Assembly: GCA_965153355.1 (NCBI GenBank)
Contig: OZ231128.1
Coordinates: forward strand, 32,178,001 to 32,242,000
Length of the DNA stretch: 64,000 nt
Reading direction: 5' to 3'
DNA from: Flaccisagitta enflata
Taxonomy: Eukaryota > Chaetognatha > Sagittoidea > Aphragmophora
Part shown: piece after piece, positions 1 through 11,235 of the stretch
Layout of the letters: each line of letters begins with the position of its first letter
Numbering within the stretch: position 1 is the stretch's first letter
Made by a program: the position numbers and the translations under genes
Notes under the pieces: generated by a model
What the model was told of the DNA's origin: nothing
Seen by the model: the letters and a program-made list of their open reading frames with translations, nothing else
Databases searched by the model: none

Positions 1-271
1 GTCCTCAAATATACATCAACCCACAACTTTCTACTTTTCAACTTTGACTCGAGGGCATCATTGAGAATCGCTCCAGGAATGAAAAACCCATCGACATATG
101 TTTTGCTGACAACAGTGGTTAATGTTCTCCCGAACCAGAGACCCGATAAGCCAACTGTTGTGCCGGGACCATGAGTAGCAATAAACCCATTATTGTCGAC
201 AGATAAACAGTAGCCCTTCAATACAACAAAGAGCGATGCAGATCTATCCAGTGGGTGCGAAATGATGAAAC
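1..271 (-). CDS. Tandem CNG-type channel, exon with second nucleotide-binding fold (partial, runs off window)
   Basis: The minus-strand reading is open from an acceptor (gttaacag, AG at 272-273) to the window edge, about 90 residues. It begins with the last two bases of a Gly codon and so joins in phase with the exon ending at 5896, giving ...HPPG-FIISHPLD. The reading matches a cyclic-nucleotide-binding fold: a PPG-type turn, a strand with LFVVLKG (the usual 'lyfIlkG' element), a short acidic strand SVDNNG, then GPGTTVGLSGLWFGRTLTTVV in the place of the phosphate-binding cassette. The family signature F-G-E is replaced by V-G-L, but an R-T pair is kept near the position of the phosphate-binding arginine. 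The last 20 residues are basic and could start helix C. No stop or convincing donor is seen, so the exon probably continues outside the window. The fold call is fairly safe. Ligand binding cannot be assumed. Confidence 0.7.
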
Positions 272-434
272 CTGTTAACGGAGATGGAAGATAAGTAGTA
301 ACCTAATGTCGATAGTTGTGTGGTGTAAAGCATTTCATCCGGTCATTCTGTTTTTTCCGCGAATACTATGCAGTCTATGCCTATGCATTGTATAGCCCCT
401 TGCGCCACTATGCAAAATATTTATCAATGAAGTA
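272..434. other. Short unique stretch at the 3' end of a 5.6 kb intron
   Basis: This is intron sequence between the exon ending at 271 and the foldback element that starts at 435. I see no array, hairpin or further coding signal in it. Confidence 0.5.
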
Positions 435-1203
435 CAGTGAGGCGCATAAATAAGTAGCCACTTTTGTAAAGACTGTTTTGCTTATTCTAGTAATGATAGG
501 ATAAACTTATTGGTGATGATATTCAAGGATTTTCAATTTTCTTTAATTTGAGACCAATCTCAAATTTGTAGCTCTTTTCGTTTAGAAGCGACGTTAGTTG
601 GAATAGAAGCATATCAAAACCATGTTGGGAAAAAGGGACAAAAAATTAGCTCCTTTTTGACAATCTTGAAACTGAGTTGTTTTCTTTACACTGATGTTAT
701 TTGAATATGAATCAAGCTACATATCTCTGATTGGACTAGATTTGTAGAGTTTTCAAAGCTCTTTAAAATGCTTATGGATTTGATGTCTTTATTATGATTT
801 GTTTTTGATCTATCAAAGAAAAACTAAGTCCCTTTTGTGTTTTGCCCGTAGTTGCTCAGTGAACACTGCATGGCGTAACGTTTGTTACTCGGAAAAAATG
901 CCTCGGCATAGCGGCCCATACTGGGTGGTAGTATGGACCCTCCCCCGCATATCCACACTAAGAGCCAAATGTTCTACTTGGATATTAGGCCAAAATGGCC
1001 TAATATGGCCATTTCTCAGATCATTTTGGCTCTACCATGGGATTTACGGCTTTTTTTTCCATTTGACTGGATTTTTTTCTCTGAAATTAATGCCAACGGG
1101 TGATTTATCAACCTATGGATACATATCAGGCCAAGGCAAGAGGAAAATCCGGTCCAATTGACCTAAAACAGCTTAGTTTCAGGCCAAAAATCCGTTTTCT
1201 TGA

Positions 1204-1302
1204 CTCCCAAGCATTGTTGTTGTTTGTTATTGTTTTTGTTGTCGCTGTTGTTGTTTGTTGCTGTTATTGTTATTGTTGTTGTTGTTGTTGTTGGGCAGCA
1301 GC
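1204..1302. repeat. Imperfect (TTG)n microsatellite
   Basis: Runs of TTG/GTT with single-base interruptions, in the left arm of the foldback element. The apparent Cys/Leu/Val-rich frames across it are microsatellite translations. Confidence 0.85.
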
Positions 1303-1379
1303 TCTGACAGGGTTAATGGCCTGCGTTTTTACACATATCCGGAATTTTCTCCTTCTCCTCCTCTTTTACCCCCTTTGTC

Positions 1380-1610
1380 TCAAACTCAAGGCCCAAATAC
1401 CAGCCTCGAGGCCCAAATACCAGCCTTGAGGCCCAGATCATAGCTTTCAGGCCCAAATACCAGCCTTTAAGTCCAAATCCCAGCCTCGAAACTCAAATCG
1501 CAGCCACAAAGCCCAATTCCCAACCACGTGGCCCAATTCTAGCCTCAAAGCCCAAATCACAGCTTGAAGGCTTAAATCGCTGCTTGAAGTCCTTCATCCT
1601 AGAGGAGAAC
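1380..1610. repeat. Tandem array of about 20-21 bp units (gcccaaatcccagcctcga type)
   Basis: Successive units read AGGCCCAAATACCAGCCTTG and variants. The same unit occurs inverted at about 3790-4020 and, in related forms, at 10500-10620, 12415-12990 and 23080-23345. The array is followed by the GC-rich 'gggccgctgccc' module at 1665-1685. Confidence 0.8.
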
Positions 1611-1762
1611 TAAAAAGGAGAAGGAGAAGATTCCCCATATGTGTGAAATAATGGGTCATTAAACCCTTCGGGGCCGCTGCCCTGCACTCTCCCTAAGCTT
1701 CAATCAGAACCTTCATATGCAAGGTACATGTACCACTGACCATCTAACACTTTTACGACCGA

Positions 1763-1837
<75 letters not shown>
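1763..1837. repeat. (TTG)n microsatellite
   Basis: About 25 uninterrupted TTG units. Translated on the minus strand they give poly-Asn, which is not a gene. Confidence 0.95.
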
Positions 1838-3485
1838 CATTGCAATTGTACTGGTTGTTGTCATTGTCATTGCTGTTGTAGTTGTCCATTCTGTTATTGT
1901 TAGCCATATATCATTTCAGAGAATCCTACTTCCTTTCTCATCATGCAATACGTGTATTTCATTCTTAAGTTGTGTTTTTCAAAATTTATCCAGACAAGTC
2001 GTGTGCGAGTGGGGAGGGGCAGTGACAAACAAGTCACCTGAGTATGGCACACAGTCAGCAGCACCCATTGCCCTGTTTGGTGTATTTAGGTGATGTGAGG
2101 TGAGAGCAGGGTAGTGACCCCAAAGGGCTGATGTCGAGTTAAACACTGGGGTGAATTTCCACACATCCAGGGAAGAGGTTAGGGGCAACATCAGTGATCT
2201 GGATGGGGGCTCTAGGCCTAACAATGGCAAAATGAAAAAAGAGACAACTTGTTTTGCTTATTTGTGCTGCACTTAAGCTTTAAACTATAAAAAATCAGTG
2301 ACCGTTTGAAAGCTCTGCAAAAGATCTTTCAAATGAGACGTTGCTGGGTATTCTAGCTTCATTCGTTTAGAAATGGCACAAGAATGAATAAAAACATTGC
2401 CATATTCAGTTTTGGGATTCAACTGAATTAAAAAGGTTTTGAAAAGAAGTAGTTAACTTTGACGAGCTCTAACTCTTAAACGGTTTGAGTTACAAATCTG
2501 GGATTGGTCTTGAATGAAAGAAAATCCAAAAATCTTTGAAAAAACGTTTGAAAAAAAAGTTCAAACAGATTTTTTCACTATTTCTTTTTTGAACAAAAAG
2601 GTACAGCTTTTCCAATGTGGTTTTTACACTCTTGACCATCTACTCTTTATTCTTATGTCATTTCTAAACAAAAAAAGCTACGACAACCAGCATGGTCCCA
2701 TTTTGAAGATCTTTTAAAGAGCTTTAAAACGGTCATGGATTTTGCTATGTTTTTCTCATTTGATGAATGTGAAACATTGAAAAACATTTTGTCTCTTTTT
2801 TTATTTTGCCACTGTTAAGAGGGATGATTTGAGACTTGTGAGGTTTGATTTCAGGCTGAATAGTCCAGATTTCAGCCCTCAATAGGCTGGACTGGGGCCC
2901 AAGGCCTTGGGAGGGGGACAGATGGACAGACAGATGGATGGATGGATGGATGGATGTATGGAACTTCACCGCTGTGTTCTACGGGATATTGGCCCTATTG
3001 GGCCGCTACCCAAAAAGGCTAACCAAGTTTTTTAGAAGGAGCAGTTATGCAAAAAATGCCCTGCCCACTACGTCCCATAAAGCGCACCAAACTTCGATTA
3101 TGGCTCTCACCAATCTTGCCACAGTTGCGGCTTGGTAAAAAAATATTCCATGCAAAATTTTGGGCCTCTGAGATAGCAGGAACCTTCGTTAGGGTGAGGT
3201 TGAGGTTTGTATTGAATTAGCATTAGAATCAATATTTCTATTATGCAAATTTTGTCTTTTTACCAAGCCTCGTTTATGGTAAGATTGGTGAGAGCCAGTG
3301 TTTAACTTTGGGGCGTTTACAGTGATGTACTGCCCACTCGCACATGACTTGCAATGAAGGTTTGCGTCTGGACAACTTTTGAAAAACAAAACTTACACAT
3401 ATTATATGATGAGAATGGAAGTGGGATCCTCTGCAATGATGTATGGCTAACAATATCAAAAAAACCAACTACAACAGCAACGACA

Positions 3486-3486
3486 A

Positions 3487-3582
<96 letters not shown>

Positions 3583-3635
3583 AACAACAAAAACAACAAA
3601 CAAAAACAAAACAACAAAAACAACAACAACAACAA
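3486..3635. repeat. (AAC)n microsatellite
   Basis: A near-perfect AAC run, inverse in sense to the TTG run at 1763-1837, as expected from its place on the opposite arm of the foldback element. Confidence 0.95.
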
Positions 3636-4114
3636 TGGTCATAAAAGTGTTAGATGGTCAGCGGTGCATGTGCCTTGCTAATGAAGGTTATGATTGAAGC
3701 TGAGGGAGGGTGCAGGGAAGCGGCCCCAAAGGGCTCAATGACCTATTCTCTCACACATAGTCACATATGGAGAATTTTCTCCTTCTCCTTCTTGATTCTT
3801 CTCTAGGATTAAGGCCTTCAAGCAGCGATTTAAGCCTTTAAGCTGCGATTTGGGCTTTGAGGCTTGGATTGGGCCATGAGGTTGGGATTTGGGCTTTGTG
3901 GCTGCAATTTGGGTTTTGAGGCTGGGATTTGGACCTGAAGGCTGGCATTTGTGCCTCAAAGCTATGATATGGGCCTCAAGGCTGGTATTTGGGCTTTGAG
4001 GCTGGTGTTTGGGCCTTGAGTTTGAGACAAGGGGGGGCGAAGGAGGAGAAGGAGAAGGAGAAAATTCCCCTTATGTGTGAAAACAGGCCATTAACCCCCT
4101 CAGAGCGGCTGCCC

Positions 4115-4115
<1 letters not shown>

Positions 4116-4148
<33 letters not shown>

Positions 4149-4173
4149 ACAATGTAACAACAACAACAACAGC

Positions 4174-4261
<88 letters not shown>
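4116..4261. repeat. (AAC)n microsatellite
   Basis: About 45 AAC units with two short interruptions, in the right arm of the foldback element. It mirrors the TTG tract at 1204-1302. Confidence 0.95.
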
Positions 4262-4435
4262 CTAATAATGCTTAAGTCCATAAAACAAATTTTTGACCTT
4301 AAAAATGCCTTAAATTAGGCCATATTAGGTCCAATGGACCAGGTAAACTTCTTCTCTTGGCCTGATATGTATCCATAGGTTGATAAATCACCCAATGGCA
4401 TTAGTTTAAGAGAAAAAAATCCAGTCAAATGAAAA

Positions 4436-4659
4436 AACAAGGCCGGATACACGGCTACCCCAGTCGCGTGCGGGTGGGCAGGGGCCATAATTGAGGTCAG
4501 TTCATCATTTGGGCAGGAGCAGTGAGGCCAAAAACCGCAAAAAACAATAAAAAGTAAAGTGTGACGGACGGACCGACGGACGGACGGACCGACGGACGGA
4601 CCGACCGATGGACGGACCGACAAAGCGGGTTGTAGAGTCGCGTAGCACGCGACTAAAAA
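4436..4659 (-). mobile_element. Short hairpin-ended element, CGCGAC subfamily
   Basis: It reads AACAAGGCCGGATACACGGC at the left and ends with the stem-loop GTCGCGTAGCACGCGAC followed by TAAAAA. In between are a 'gtgggcaggggc' block, a polypurine body and a run of GACC/GACG tetranucleotides. The left end also holds CAGTCGCGTGCGGG, a copy of the stem word. It is a member of the family found about 25 times in this window and has no coding capacity. Confidence 0.85.
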
Positions 4660-5036
4660 CTGTAAATCCCATGGTAGAGCCAAAATGACCTGAGGAATGG
4701 CCATATTAGGCCATTTTGGCCTAATTTCCAAATAGAACATTTGGCTCTTAGTGTGGATGTGATGGGGAGGGTCCATACTACCACCCAGTATGGGCCGCTA
4801 TGCCGAGGCATTTTTTCTGAGTAACTACCGTTAGGCCATGCAGTGTGAAAAATTCTTCTAAATTACTTCTCCTCTTTGAACTTGTATAAATTCCTAGCAA
4901 ATCGAGATATAAGTCTGGGATTGGGCTAGATTTTCGAAGATCTTTAAAAATCTCACAGATTTTAAGTGTTTTTAAATGCCAGAACTGACACAATCAGCGT
5001 TTGCAAGTACTGGCTACTTATTTATGCGCCGCACTG

Positions 5037-5895
5037 TAATCCCACTAGAGCAACATGGGGTTTCAACATTATGAAATGTGCAACAAAAAGTATCTTACAA
5101 AAAACTTTGAAGAAAAATGTTTTTCAAAATCAACTGAAAATCTAAAAATAAACAAAACATTCAAAAGTTACTTATTCCTGTATAGTATATGCTTCCACTC
5201 ATATACTCACCTATCCAATTTTAGGTACGACCTAATTTTAGTGGTTAATGAATATCAAAACCTTTGGATAAGTAATTTTTATGCAGAAAACAAGACATTT
5301 GTCTTTATATTAAACAAAATATTTTTTCATGTATGCTATTGGGTTAGGGGATAAAAGTTAGCGCTGACTTCTGGCATTGACTGGGATAATCAATTCAGCA
5401 AGAGTTACATCTAATTGAAAAAAAGGAACTATGGGTGTCCGACGTCCTAATGGCTACCCTTCCTCTCAATTATGCTTCACATTTACATTTAGATTTTACA
5501 AACATACCTTTGTTCTTATCAGTTAGCGCCGTTTTTTTTTTCAATTGACAATGGTCATTACCGCCCACAAGGCAAAAATTCATTTAACATCGACTAGCTT
5601 TCTCAAGATTGCTTATATTTTCAGATATTTATATTGTGAAGCCATCACTCAAAACTACATAAGTTCAGTATCGTTGAAACTTGAATTCTCTAAAAGCAAG
5701 TATCATGACAAAGTTTTGAAGTTTGATGGAATTTTGGAGTAAAGAAGATGACAATCAAAATTAAAAGCCTCATCTTGATTTGGCATGAAAATACATCATC
5801 TGAACTTCCTATATCTAGAGTCCTGAGGAAACTATGCTATAAATTCACTGAGATTAAAATTCATATCTAAATTCTAAAGGTCTGTTAGCACTAAC
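5037..5895. other. AT-rich intron sequence without recognised elements
   Basis: Unique, AT-rich sequence between the foldback element and the donor of the exon ending at 5896. Open frames of 65-99 codons occur on the plus strand, but their composition is that of AT-rich intron and I see no motif in them. Confidence 0.5.
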
Positions 5896-6484
5896 CTGGC
5901 GGGTGAAAAGCGTATTGACCATTGCTGACCAAAAACTCTTTGAAATGATAGTCGTTATCGAATAAGCTGAGTTGGAGCTTTGTCATTTCCTTCATCTTCA
6001 ACGTTGACAGTTTAAAACTTATTGGTAGATCGAGTAATTCCTTCTTTTTCCAAATTGCAACTCGATTTAAATTGATGTAATTGTGTTTAAAATTGTTGAG
6101 AGTGATGACTTTTGTGGTTTCATTGATTCGGAGAAGTTGTTTGAGAATATCCACCTTAGCATTGTAGACGGTGATGAATTCATAGTATGCCATACTACTG
6201 ATGACAATTTGACCATTGGTGTAGAAGTGGAAAAGTAAAATGATAGTTGCGCAGGCGTACATTGGAATGCACAGTTCAAAGTCATCGTAAATGTAATATG
6301 CCAGTTCACTCCCATACCCAATTCCTAAATCCAGGAATAGCAGAAAAGTCTCCGTGTGTTGATCTTCTGCAAAATTGTTGAAATATTCGAATCTAGTTTC
6401 TTCGGATCCAATGAGTAGCGAACATTTATCGTTGATGTATTTGATTAAATTGAGCTTAAAATATTCTACACTTGATGTTGTGTC
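5896..6484 (-). CDS. Tandem CNG-type channel, exon with G-Y-G pore, S6 and C-linker of second repeat
   Basis: The minus-strand reading of 196 codons plus one base is open throughout. The acceptor is attaaataaag with AG at 6486-6485, and the donor is CCAG-GTTAGT at 5896/5895. Residues 1-45 finish a long extracellular turret. Residues 44-60 are a pore helix and filter, with GIGYGS at residues 54-59 (6325-6308), matching the K+ channel T-V-G-Y-G pattern but with S for the usual D. Residues 70-102 form S6 (IPMYACATIILLF...). Residues 103-180 form a C-linker of alternating helices (KQLLRI, VAIWKKKELLDLPISFKL) running into the first nucleotide-fold helix 'LFDNDYHFKEF'. The exon stops at the P-P-G turn, whose Gly codon is completed by the exon starting at 271. 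Fold assignment rests on the order of elements, since sequence identity to known channels is clearly low. Confidence 0.8.
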
Positions 6485-6598
6485 CTTTATTTAATGAAAA
6501 TGAGAAGAAAAAGGCACCTTTGTAGTCGCTTGAACGGGATTCTATAACATGATTATTTTACTGTGTTATGAAATAACTTATAATGCGACTCATCAATA
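6485..6598. other. 3' end of a 20.6 kb intron, just upstream of the pore exon
   Basis: About 110 bp separate the exon acceptor from the end of the foldback element starting at 6599. The sequence is AT-rich, and the polypyrimidine stretch before the acceptor (minus strand tttctt...attttcatt) is modest. Confidence 0.5.
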
Positions 6599-6801
6599 CG
6601 CCGATTCAAGAACACTCAATTTTCGATTACGATGGCGACAATGGGCTAAATATGTTGATTCTTGTTAGCATAACATTCCCAGAAAATGTTATTGTCCTTA
6701 ATGAACTAGACCAAAAAGCATATTGGGTTTGAAATTTTTGAAAATATGGCAAATATGAGAGATATATTTTTTTGTGTCTTTTTCTATTTCAATCTTGGCT
6801 T

Positions 6802-6804
<3 letters not shown>

Positions 6805-6874
<70 letters not shown>
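6805..6874. repeat. (GT)n microsatellite
   Basis: An uninterrupted GT run of about 70 bp in the left arm of the foldback element. Confidence 0.95.
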
Positions 6875-6875
<1 letters not shown>

Positions 6876-6967
6876 CTCATTGGTGCCTTTGAACCTCCTA
6901 AACCTCAAATCCACTTTCTCTGGCGCCAAGTGAACCCTCTAGCCTCACCAAATTAGCCTTCAGGTTT

Positions 6968-7560
6968 TTGGGCAGCGGCCCCGAAGGGAACGATGTCCTG
7001 TGGAACACTAGGGACTTTCATTCATTTGTCCGTCTGATCTTTTGTTACTTAGTCCCCCCAGGTCCTTTCAGGCCTGAATCTGCCCTCTCAGGCCTAAAAT
7101 CTGTCCTCTTAGGCCTGAAATCTACCCTCTTAGGCCTTGAATTTGCCCTATCAGGCCTGAAATTTGCCCTTTCAGAACTGAAACCTGTCCTCTCAGGCCA
7201 TAAATCTGCCCTCTCAGGCCTGAAATCTGCCCTCTCAGATTCAACTTCATTGCTGCTTTTTGGGCAGTGGCCCAAAAAGGGAAAAAGTTCTGTAGAAAAC
7301 AGGGGAACTTTTGTTCATTCATTCGTTCATTATTTTGTAGGTCCCCCCATGCCATCTCAGGCCTGAAATCTGTCCTCTCAGGCCTGAAATCTGCCCTCTC
7401 AGGCTTGAAATATGCCCTCTCAGGCATTGAATATGCCCTCTCAGGCCTGAAATCTGCATACTCAGGCCTGAAACCTGTCCTTGCAGTCCTTAAATCTACT
7501 TTTGCAGATTCAAGGCCTTTGAGGGCAGATTTCAGGCCTAAGAAGGCCTGGGGGGACTTA
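6968..7560. repeat. Two arrays of ~21 bp units with GC-rich head modules
   Basis: Units AGGCCTGAAATCTGCCCTCTC repeat from about 7070 to 7235 and from 7355 to 7500. Each array is preceded by a head 'gggcagcggccc(c)...gtcctgtagaacac...ggac' module (6968-7040, 7263-7340). Because the unit is 21 bp, one frame on each strand reads through as SGLKSAL or ERADFRP repeats. These are array translations, not proteins. Confidence 0.85.
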
Positions 7561-8543
7561 TGAACAAACAAACAGATGAACAAAAGTCCCGTGTTCTACA
7601 GGACTTCTTCCCCTCGAAGCCACTGCCCTGCTTCCTCTCATTCTGATTTAAAATGAGGCAAAGCAGGGCAACGGGTATTGCTGACCACTTATTGCCCTTG
7701 GGCGACCTGTTGGCTCTTACATATTCATAATTACAATATCTTTGCATTCAAGCCATATTTTGGACAAATTTGATCTATTTTGAACAGTTATCAAATGGTT
7801 CATTGGACTTGTGCCAAATTTTCTATTCAGGGTGTTAATAGGCTTCAGTGGCTTCAAATCAGGCCCCACCAACCTCAGATTAGGCATCTCAGGCCTCATA
7901 TTAGGCTATTCAGGTCTCTTAGGACTAATCCAATCTTATCAGACACAAATATTAGCTACTTTAGGGCAAGAATCAGACCTAAGGGGAATCAGCCTTCTCA
8001 GGCCTGGAATCAGCCCTCTCAGGTCTCTAACAAGCCCTGACAGGTTTTTTATTATCCCTCTTGGACTCCAAGGCCACAAGTTATAGATGGAGAGGACAGA
8101 CAAATGAACCGCTGCTGCCCTGCTTCCCTCTATTCAAATACACAGTCAAACAAAGCAGGGCAATGGGTATTGCTAACCGCATATTACCCTTATCAGCTTT
8201 CTTGTACCTCAACCAGGTTTGTTCCGCTCTAAAGCAGATCTGTGGTCTTAAGAAGGCCTTGAAGCAGCAATCTCACCATTCATGATTGGACGCCTTGGTC
8301 TGGATAGGAGCTTTAGGTGTAAGAGAACTGATCTTGAGATTGAAAGAAATTTCAGGCCTATGGGGGGTATTTCAAAGACTGTAAGACCTGATTTTAAGCA
8401 TTAATATGTTGGAAAAAGGTAAGCCTGAAAATGAAAATCCCCCCCCCCCCCCGGTCCTACAGAACATCAAGACTTAAAGGGTAGATTTGGGGTTTGAAGT
8501 TACCCCAAATAGTAGGGATTCTTGAAAGGCGCGCACGCACACG

Positions 8544-8544
<1 letters not shown>

Positions 8545-8588
<44 letters not shown>
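8545..8588. repeat. (AC)n microsatellite
   Basis: A pure AC run, mirror partner of the GT run at 6805-6874 in the same foldback element. Confidence 0.95.
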
Positions 8589-8590
<2 letters not shown>

Positions 8591-8794
8591 CAAGCCAAGA
8601 TTGAAACTGAAAAAAACACAAAAAAGATATCTCTCATATTTGCCATATTTTTTAAGAATTTCAAACCCAATATGCTTTTTGGTCTAGTTCATTAAGGACA
8701 ATAAAATTTTCAGGGAATGTTTTGCTAACAAAAATCAACAAATTTAGCCCATTGTCGCCATCATAATCGAAAATTGAGTGTTCTTGAATCGACG

Positions 8795-9310
8795 TACTCA
8801 TCAATCAATGATAGTTGATTATATGATTATCTTAGTTACTTCAATTACCCTGGTAAATCACCGATTGTAACCCCAATTACCAATGGTAACCAGTGGTAAT
8901 CAATAGTAACCCTTATTACCAAGGTTTGTTGACCTTGTTCATTTATGGATAAATTAAATCAGACTTAGAGTAGCATTCCGTAATTTCTTTTGAGTGAAAA
9001 CCAGTAAGCATAGGAGAATTCTCAGAACACTCATTGCTTAGGTGAAGCTTATATCGTCTTAGTCTTAGCCAGATTTTTTTTTTTTTTTTCAAGATCATTT
9101 ATTCTTGATTGAAAACTAGAAAAGTCTGTCACTCCTTAGGCTGAGAAGAGAAAAAAATTCTCAACTGGAATCCTTATTCGATAACCCATTCAGACAAGTA
9201 TTTTAACCAGCCAAAGGAGGAAATGAAAACAATTAATGAAAGGTAAAGAAAACAATTAAAAGACTGAGGTTCATTATTTCAGATGAAACCCCTTTACAAG
9301 GACCCACCCT
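8795..9310. other. Intron sequence with short TGGTAA/ATTACC repeats
   Basis: Around 8840-8930 there are loosely repeated 'accaatggtaaccagtggtaatc' type words. The rest is unique and AT-rich. No coding signal was seen. Confidence 0.5.
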
Positions 9311-9485
9311 TTTTAGTTGCGGACACGCAACTGTATAAGAGGCTTTGTCTGTCCGTCCGTCGGTTGGTCCGTTGGTTGGTTGGTCGGTCCGTCTGTCCGT
9401 CACGCTTGAGTTAAAAAGTGGGTAAACGCGCAGTTCCGCCCCTGCCCACCCGTCCGCAACTGGTGGCCGTGTATCCGGCCTTGTT
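9311..9485 (+). mobile_element. Short hairpin-ended element, GCGGAC subfamily
   Basis: It starts TTTTAG followed by the stem GTTGCGGACACGCAAC and ends ...CCGTCCGCAACTGG...GTATCCGGCCTTGTT. The opposite-end word GTCCGCAAC repeats the stem word. The interior is a run of GTCC/GTCG/GTTG tetranucleotides followed by 'cgcttgagttaaaaagtggg'. Confidence 0.85.
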
Positions 9486-10705
9486 TTTTACATCTTAGGG
9501 AAATCACCATAGCTTAACTACAAGAGCTCTTTAAAAGTAAAAATTCAAGTTGCTAACAGCTAAAACAGTGCTCTTTCATTCAACAGAGTCAAATTTGCCC
9601 ATTCTTTCCATTGACACCACCATTTAGACCCCAACAGTGCACACCTACCGGCTGACAACGCTCAAACCAGGGCTAAAATCTTGCCTAACAATGATAGCAG
9701 ATACTCAATTCTCTCTTTGATATCAACAGAATGAGCCCAGACAGCGCATTTCGATTGAAAGACCTGATTCCTGGGATGATTACTGTGTATGAAATGCATT
9801 GACTTTTTTCAGGGGAACAAAAATTTGAATGAGAATTAATTTCTAAAATCTTTTGACCCAAGTAAAAAGTGCAGCAACATCCGTGGACATAATAAGTGTT
9901 ATTGCATCTTTTTGGATCAACCTAGAAAATCCTGATGGGATCAATATTCTTCGAACTAGTTGATGTTGAATAAAACAATTGGCTGTTCTGCCTTATGGGT
10001 ACTACGTCCTTGGAAAAAAGTATATATACACCCACAGTATATTGAGATTTTCCTACCAAATATCTACTTAATCATTATACTGAAAGTGTATTTATATCAA
10101 GTGACTTGTTTTTTAACTGAACATTCTAGTAAATAGTTTTGAAAACAATTTTCAGTATCATTTTAATTAATTACATATAATCTTGTCCTATTACTTTTGA
10201 GCAAATTTTGTGTTTTGGGAAAGTATTTATAATTTTGTGCGGGTGGGCAGGAGCAGTGCTAGAGAAGGTAACTAGGGCATTTGGGCAGGAGCAGTAGGCT
10301 ATAAAGCTAAAAAACGCCAAAAATGTAAATAGTCGCAAAAGCGTTAGATGGTCAGCGGTACCCGCGCCCTGCTTAAGTAGGTTGTGGTTGAAGTTGAAGG
10401 GGGAGCAGGGCAGCGGCCCCAAAGGGGTCGATGACCTATGCTTTCACACACATGGGGAATTTTCTTCTCCTCCTCCTCCGCACACCCCCCCTTCCAGCCT
10501 CAGGGCCCATATTTCAGCCTGGAGGCCTATATCCCGGCCTCGGGGCCCAAAGTCCAGTATTGAGGCCCAAATCCCTAGAGACTAGAATCATGGCCTTGGA
10601 GTTGGGATTTGGGCCTTGAGGGCTGCCCAAAGGGGGACCAACCGACCGACCAACCTACGGACCAACATAGCGGGGTGTAGAGTCCCGTAGCACGTAATTA
10701 ACTTG
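9486..10705. other. Unique AT-rich stretch plus a split short element
   Basis: 9486-10200 shows no array or motif. From about 10219 a CGCGAC-subfamily element begins ('gtgcgggtgggcaggagcagtg'). It is interrupted near 10340 by a module with the GC-rich head (10397-10440) and a small unit array (10490-10620). It resumes at 10628 and ends at the damaged hairpin near 10690 ('gagtcccgtagcacgtaatt'). Confidence 0.5.
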
Positions 10706-11235
10706 TCATCCAAGGATCGCACATGGTCAGCGGTATTTGATGCCCTGCTGGGAGTGATCCATTGAAGAAGTGGAGTGAGAGCAAGGCAGCGGCCCTAAAG
10801 GGCTAATGTTGTATAGAACACAGGGGGGAATTTCCATACGTCCTGAGGGGGCATATTTCAGGCCTTAGACGACTGATTTAAGCCGCTGAAGGCATATTTG
10901 AAGGCTGGAGGGCAAAATTAAGACTTGGAAAGCCGATTTGAGGTTTGGAGGGCAAATTCAGGCCATGGAGGGCTGATTTTATGCCTGGAGGGCTAATTGA
11001 GGGTATGGAAGACAGATTTGAGGTCCGGAGGTCAGATTTGAGGTGGGGGGGGGCTGATTTGAACCATGGAAAGCTGAATTGAGGCCTGGAGGGCTAAATT
11101 GAGGGCTGGGAGGGCAAATTTGAGGCTTTGATGGGCAACGGGGGGGGGACAGAAGGACGGACGGACGGACATATGGAAATTCCCCCCTGTGTTCTACAGG
11201 ACATCGGCCCTTTGGGGCCACTGCCCAAAAACGAA

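Larger units (their letters stand above)
435..5036. mobile_element. 4.6 kb foldback element with Tc1-like ends and TA target duplication
   Basis: The left end reads TA-CAGTGAGGCGCATAAATA and the right end is its near-perfect inverse, ...GCGCCGCACTG-TA. A TA duplication followed by CAGTG is typical of Tc1/mariner-type termini. The inversion continues inward for over 1 kb. 'TTGGATATTAGGCCAAAATG' near 970 pairs with its inverse near 4720, the CAAATACCAGCC-type arrays at 1390-1610 pair with those at 3790-4020, and the 'gtgttagatggtcagcggt' module near 3650 pairs with 1725-1760. The loop holds TTG/AAC microsatellites, unit repeats and a short-element copy (4436-4659). No transposase frame is present, so it is non-autonomous. 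It lies within the 5.6 kb channel-gene intron (272-5895). Confidence 0.75.
6599..8794. mobile_element. 2.2 kb foldback element with TA or 10-bp flanking duplication
   Basis: The left terminus TA-CGCCGATTCAAGAACACT and the right terminus AGTGTTCTTGAATCGACG-TA are inverse copies. The inversion extends about 200 bp on each side: 'gggctaaatatgttgattc' on the left pairs with its inverse on the right, and a GT tract at 6805-6874 mirrors an AC tract at 8545-8588. The flanks also share the direct repeat ACTCATCAAT (6588-6597 and 8796-8805), so the target duplication may be longer than TA. The interior carries 21 bp arrays and GC-rich modules. No transposase is seen. Confidence 0.75.

Noticed and set aside
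6968-7583. Frames with SGLKSAL and ERADFRP repeats on both strands, also at 13067-13640
   Set aside because: The 21 bp array unit keeps both strands open. The same peptides recur wherever the array occurs, and there are no start, signal or splice features.
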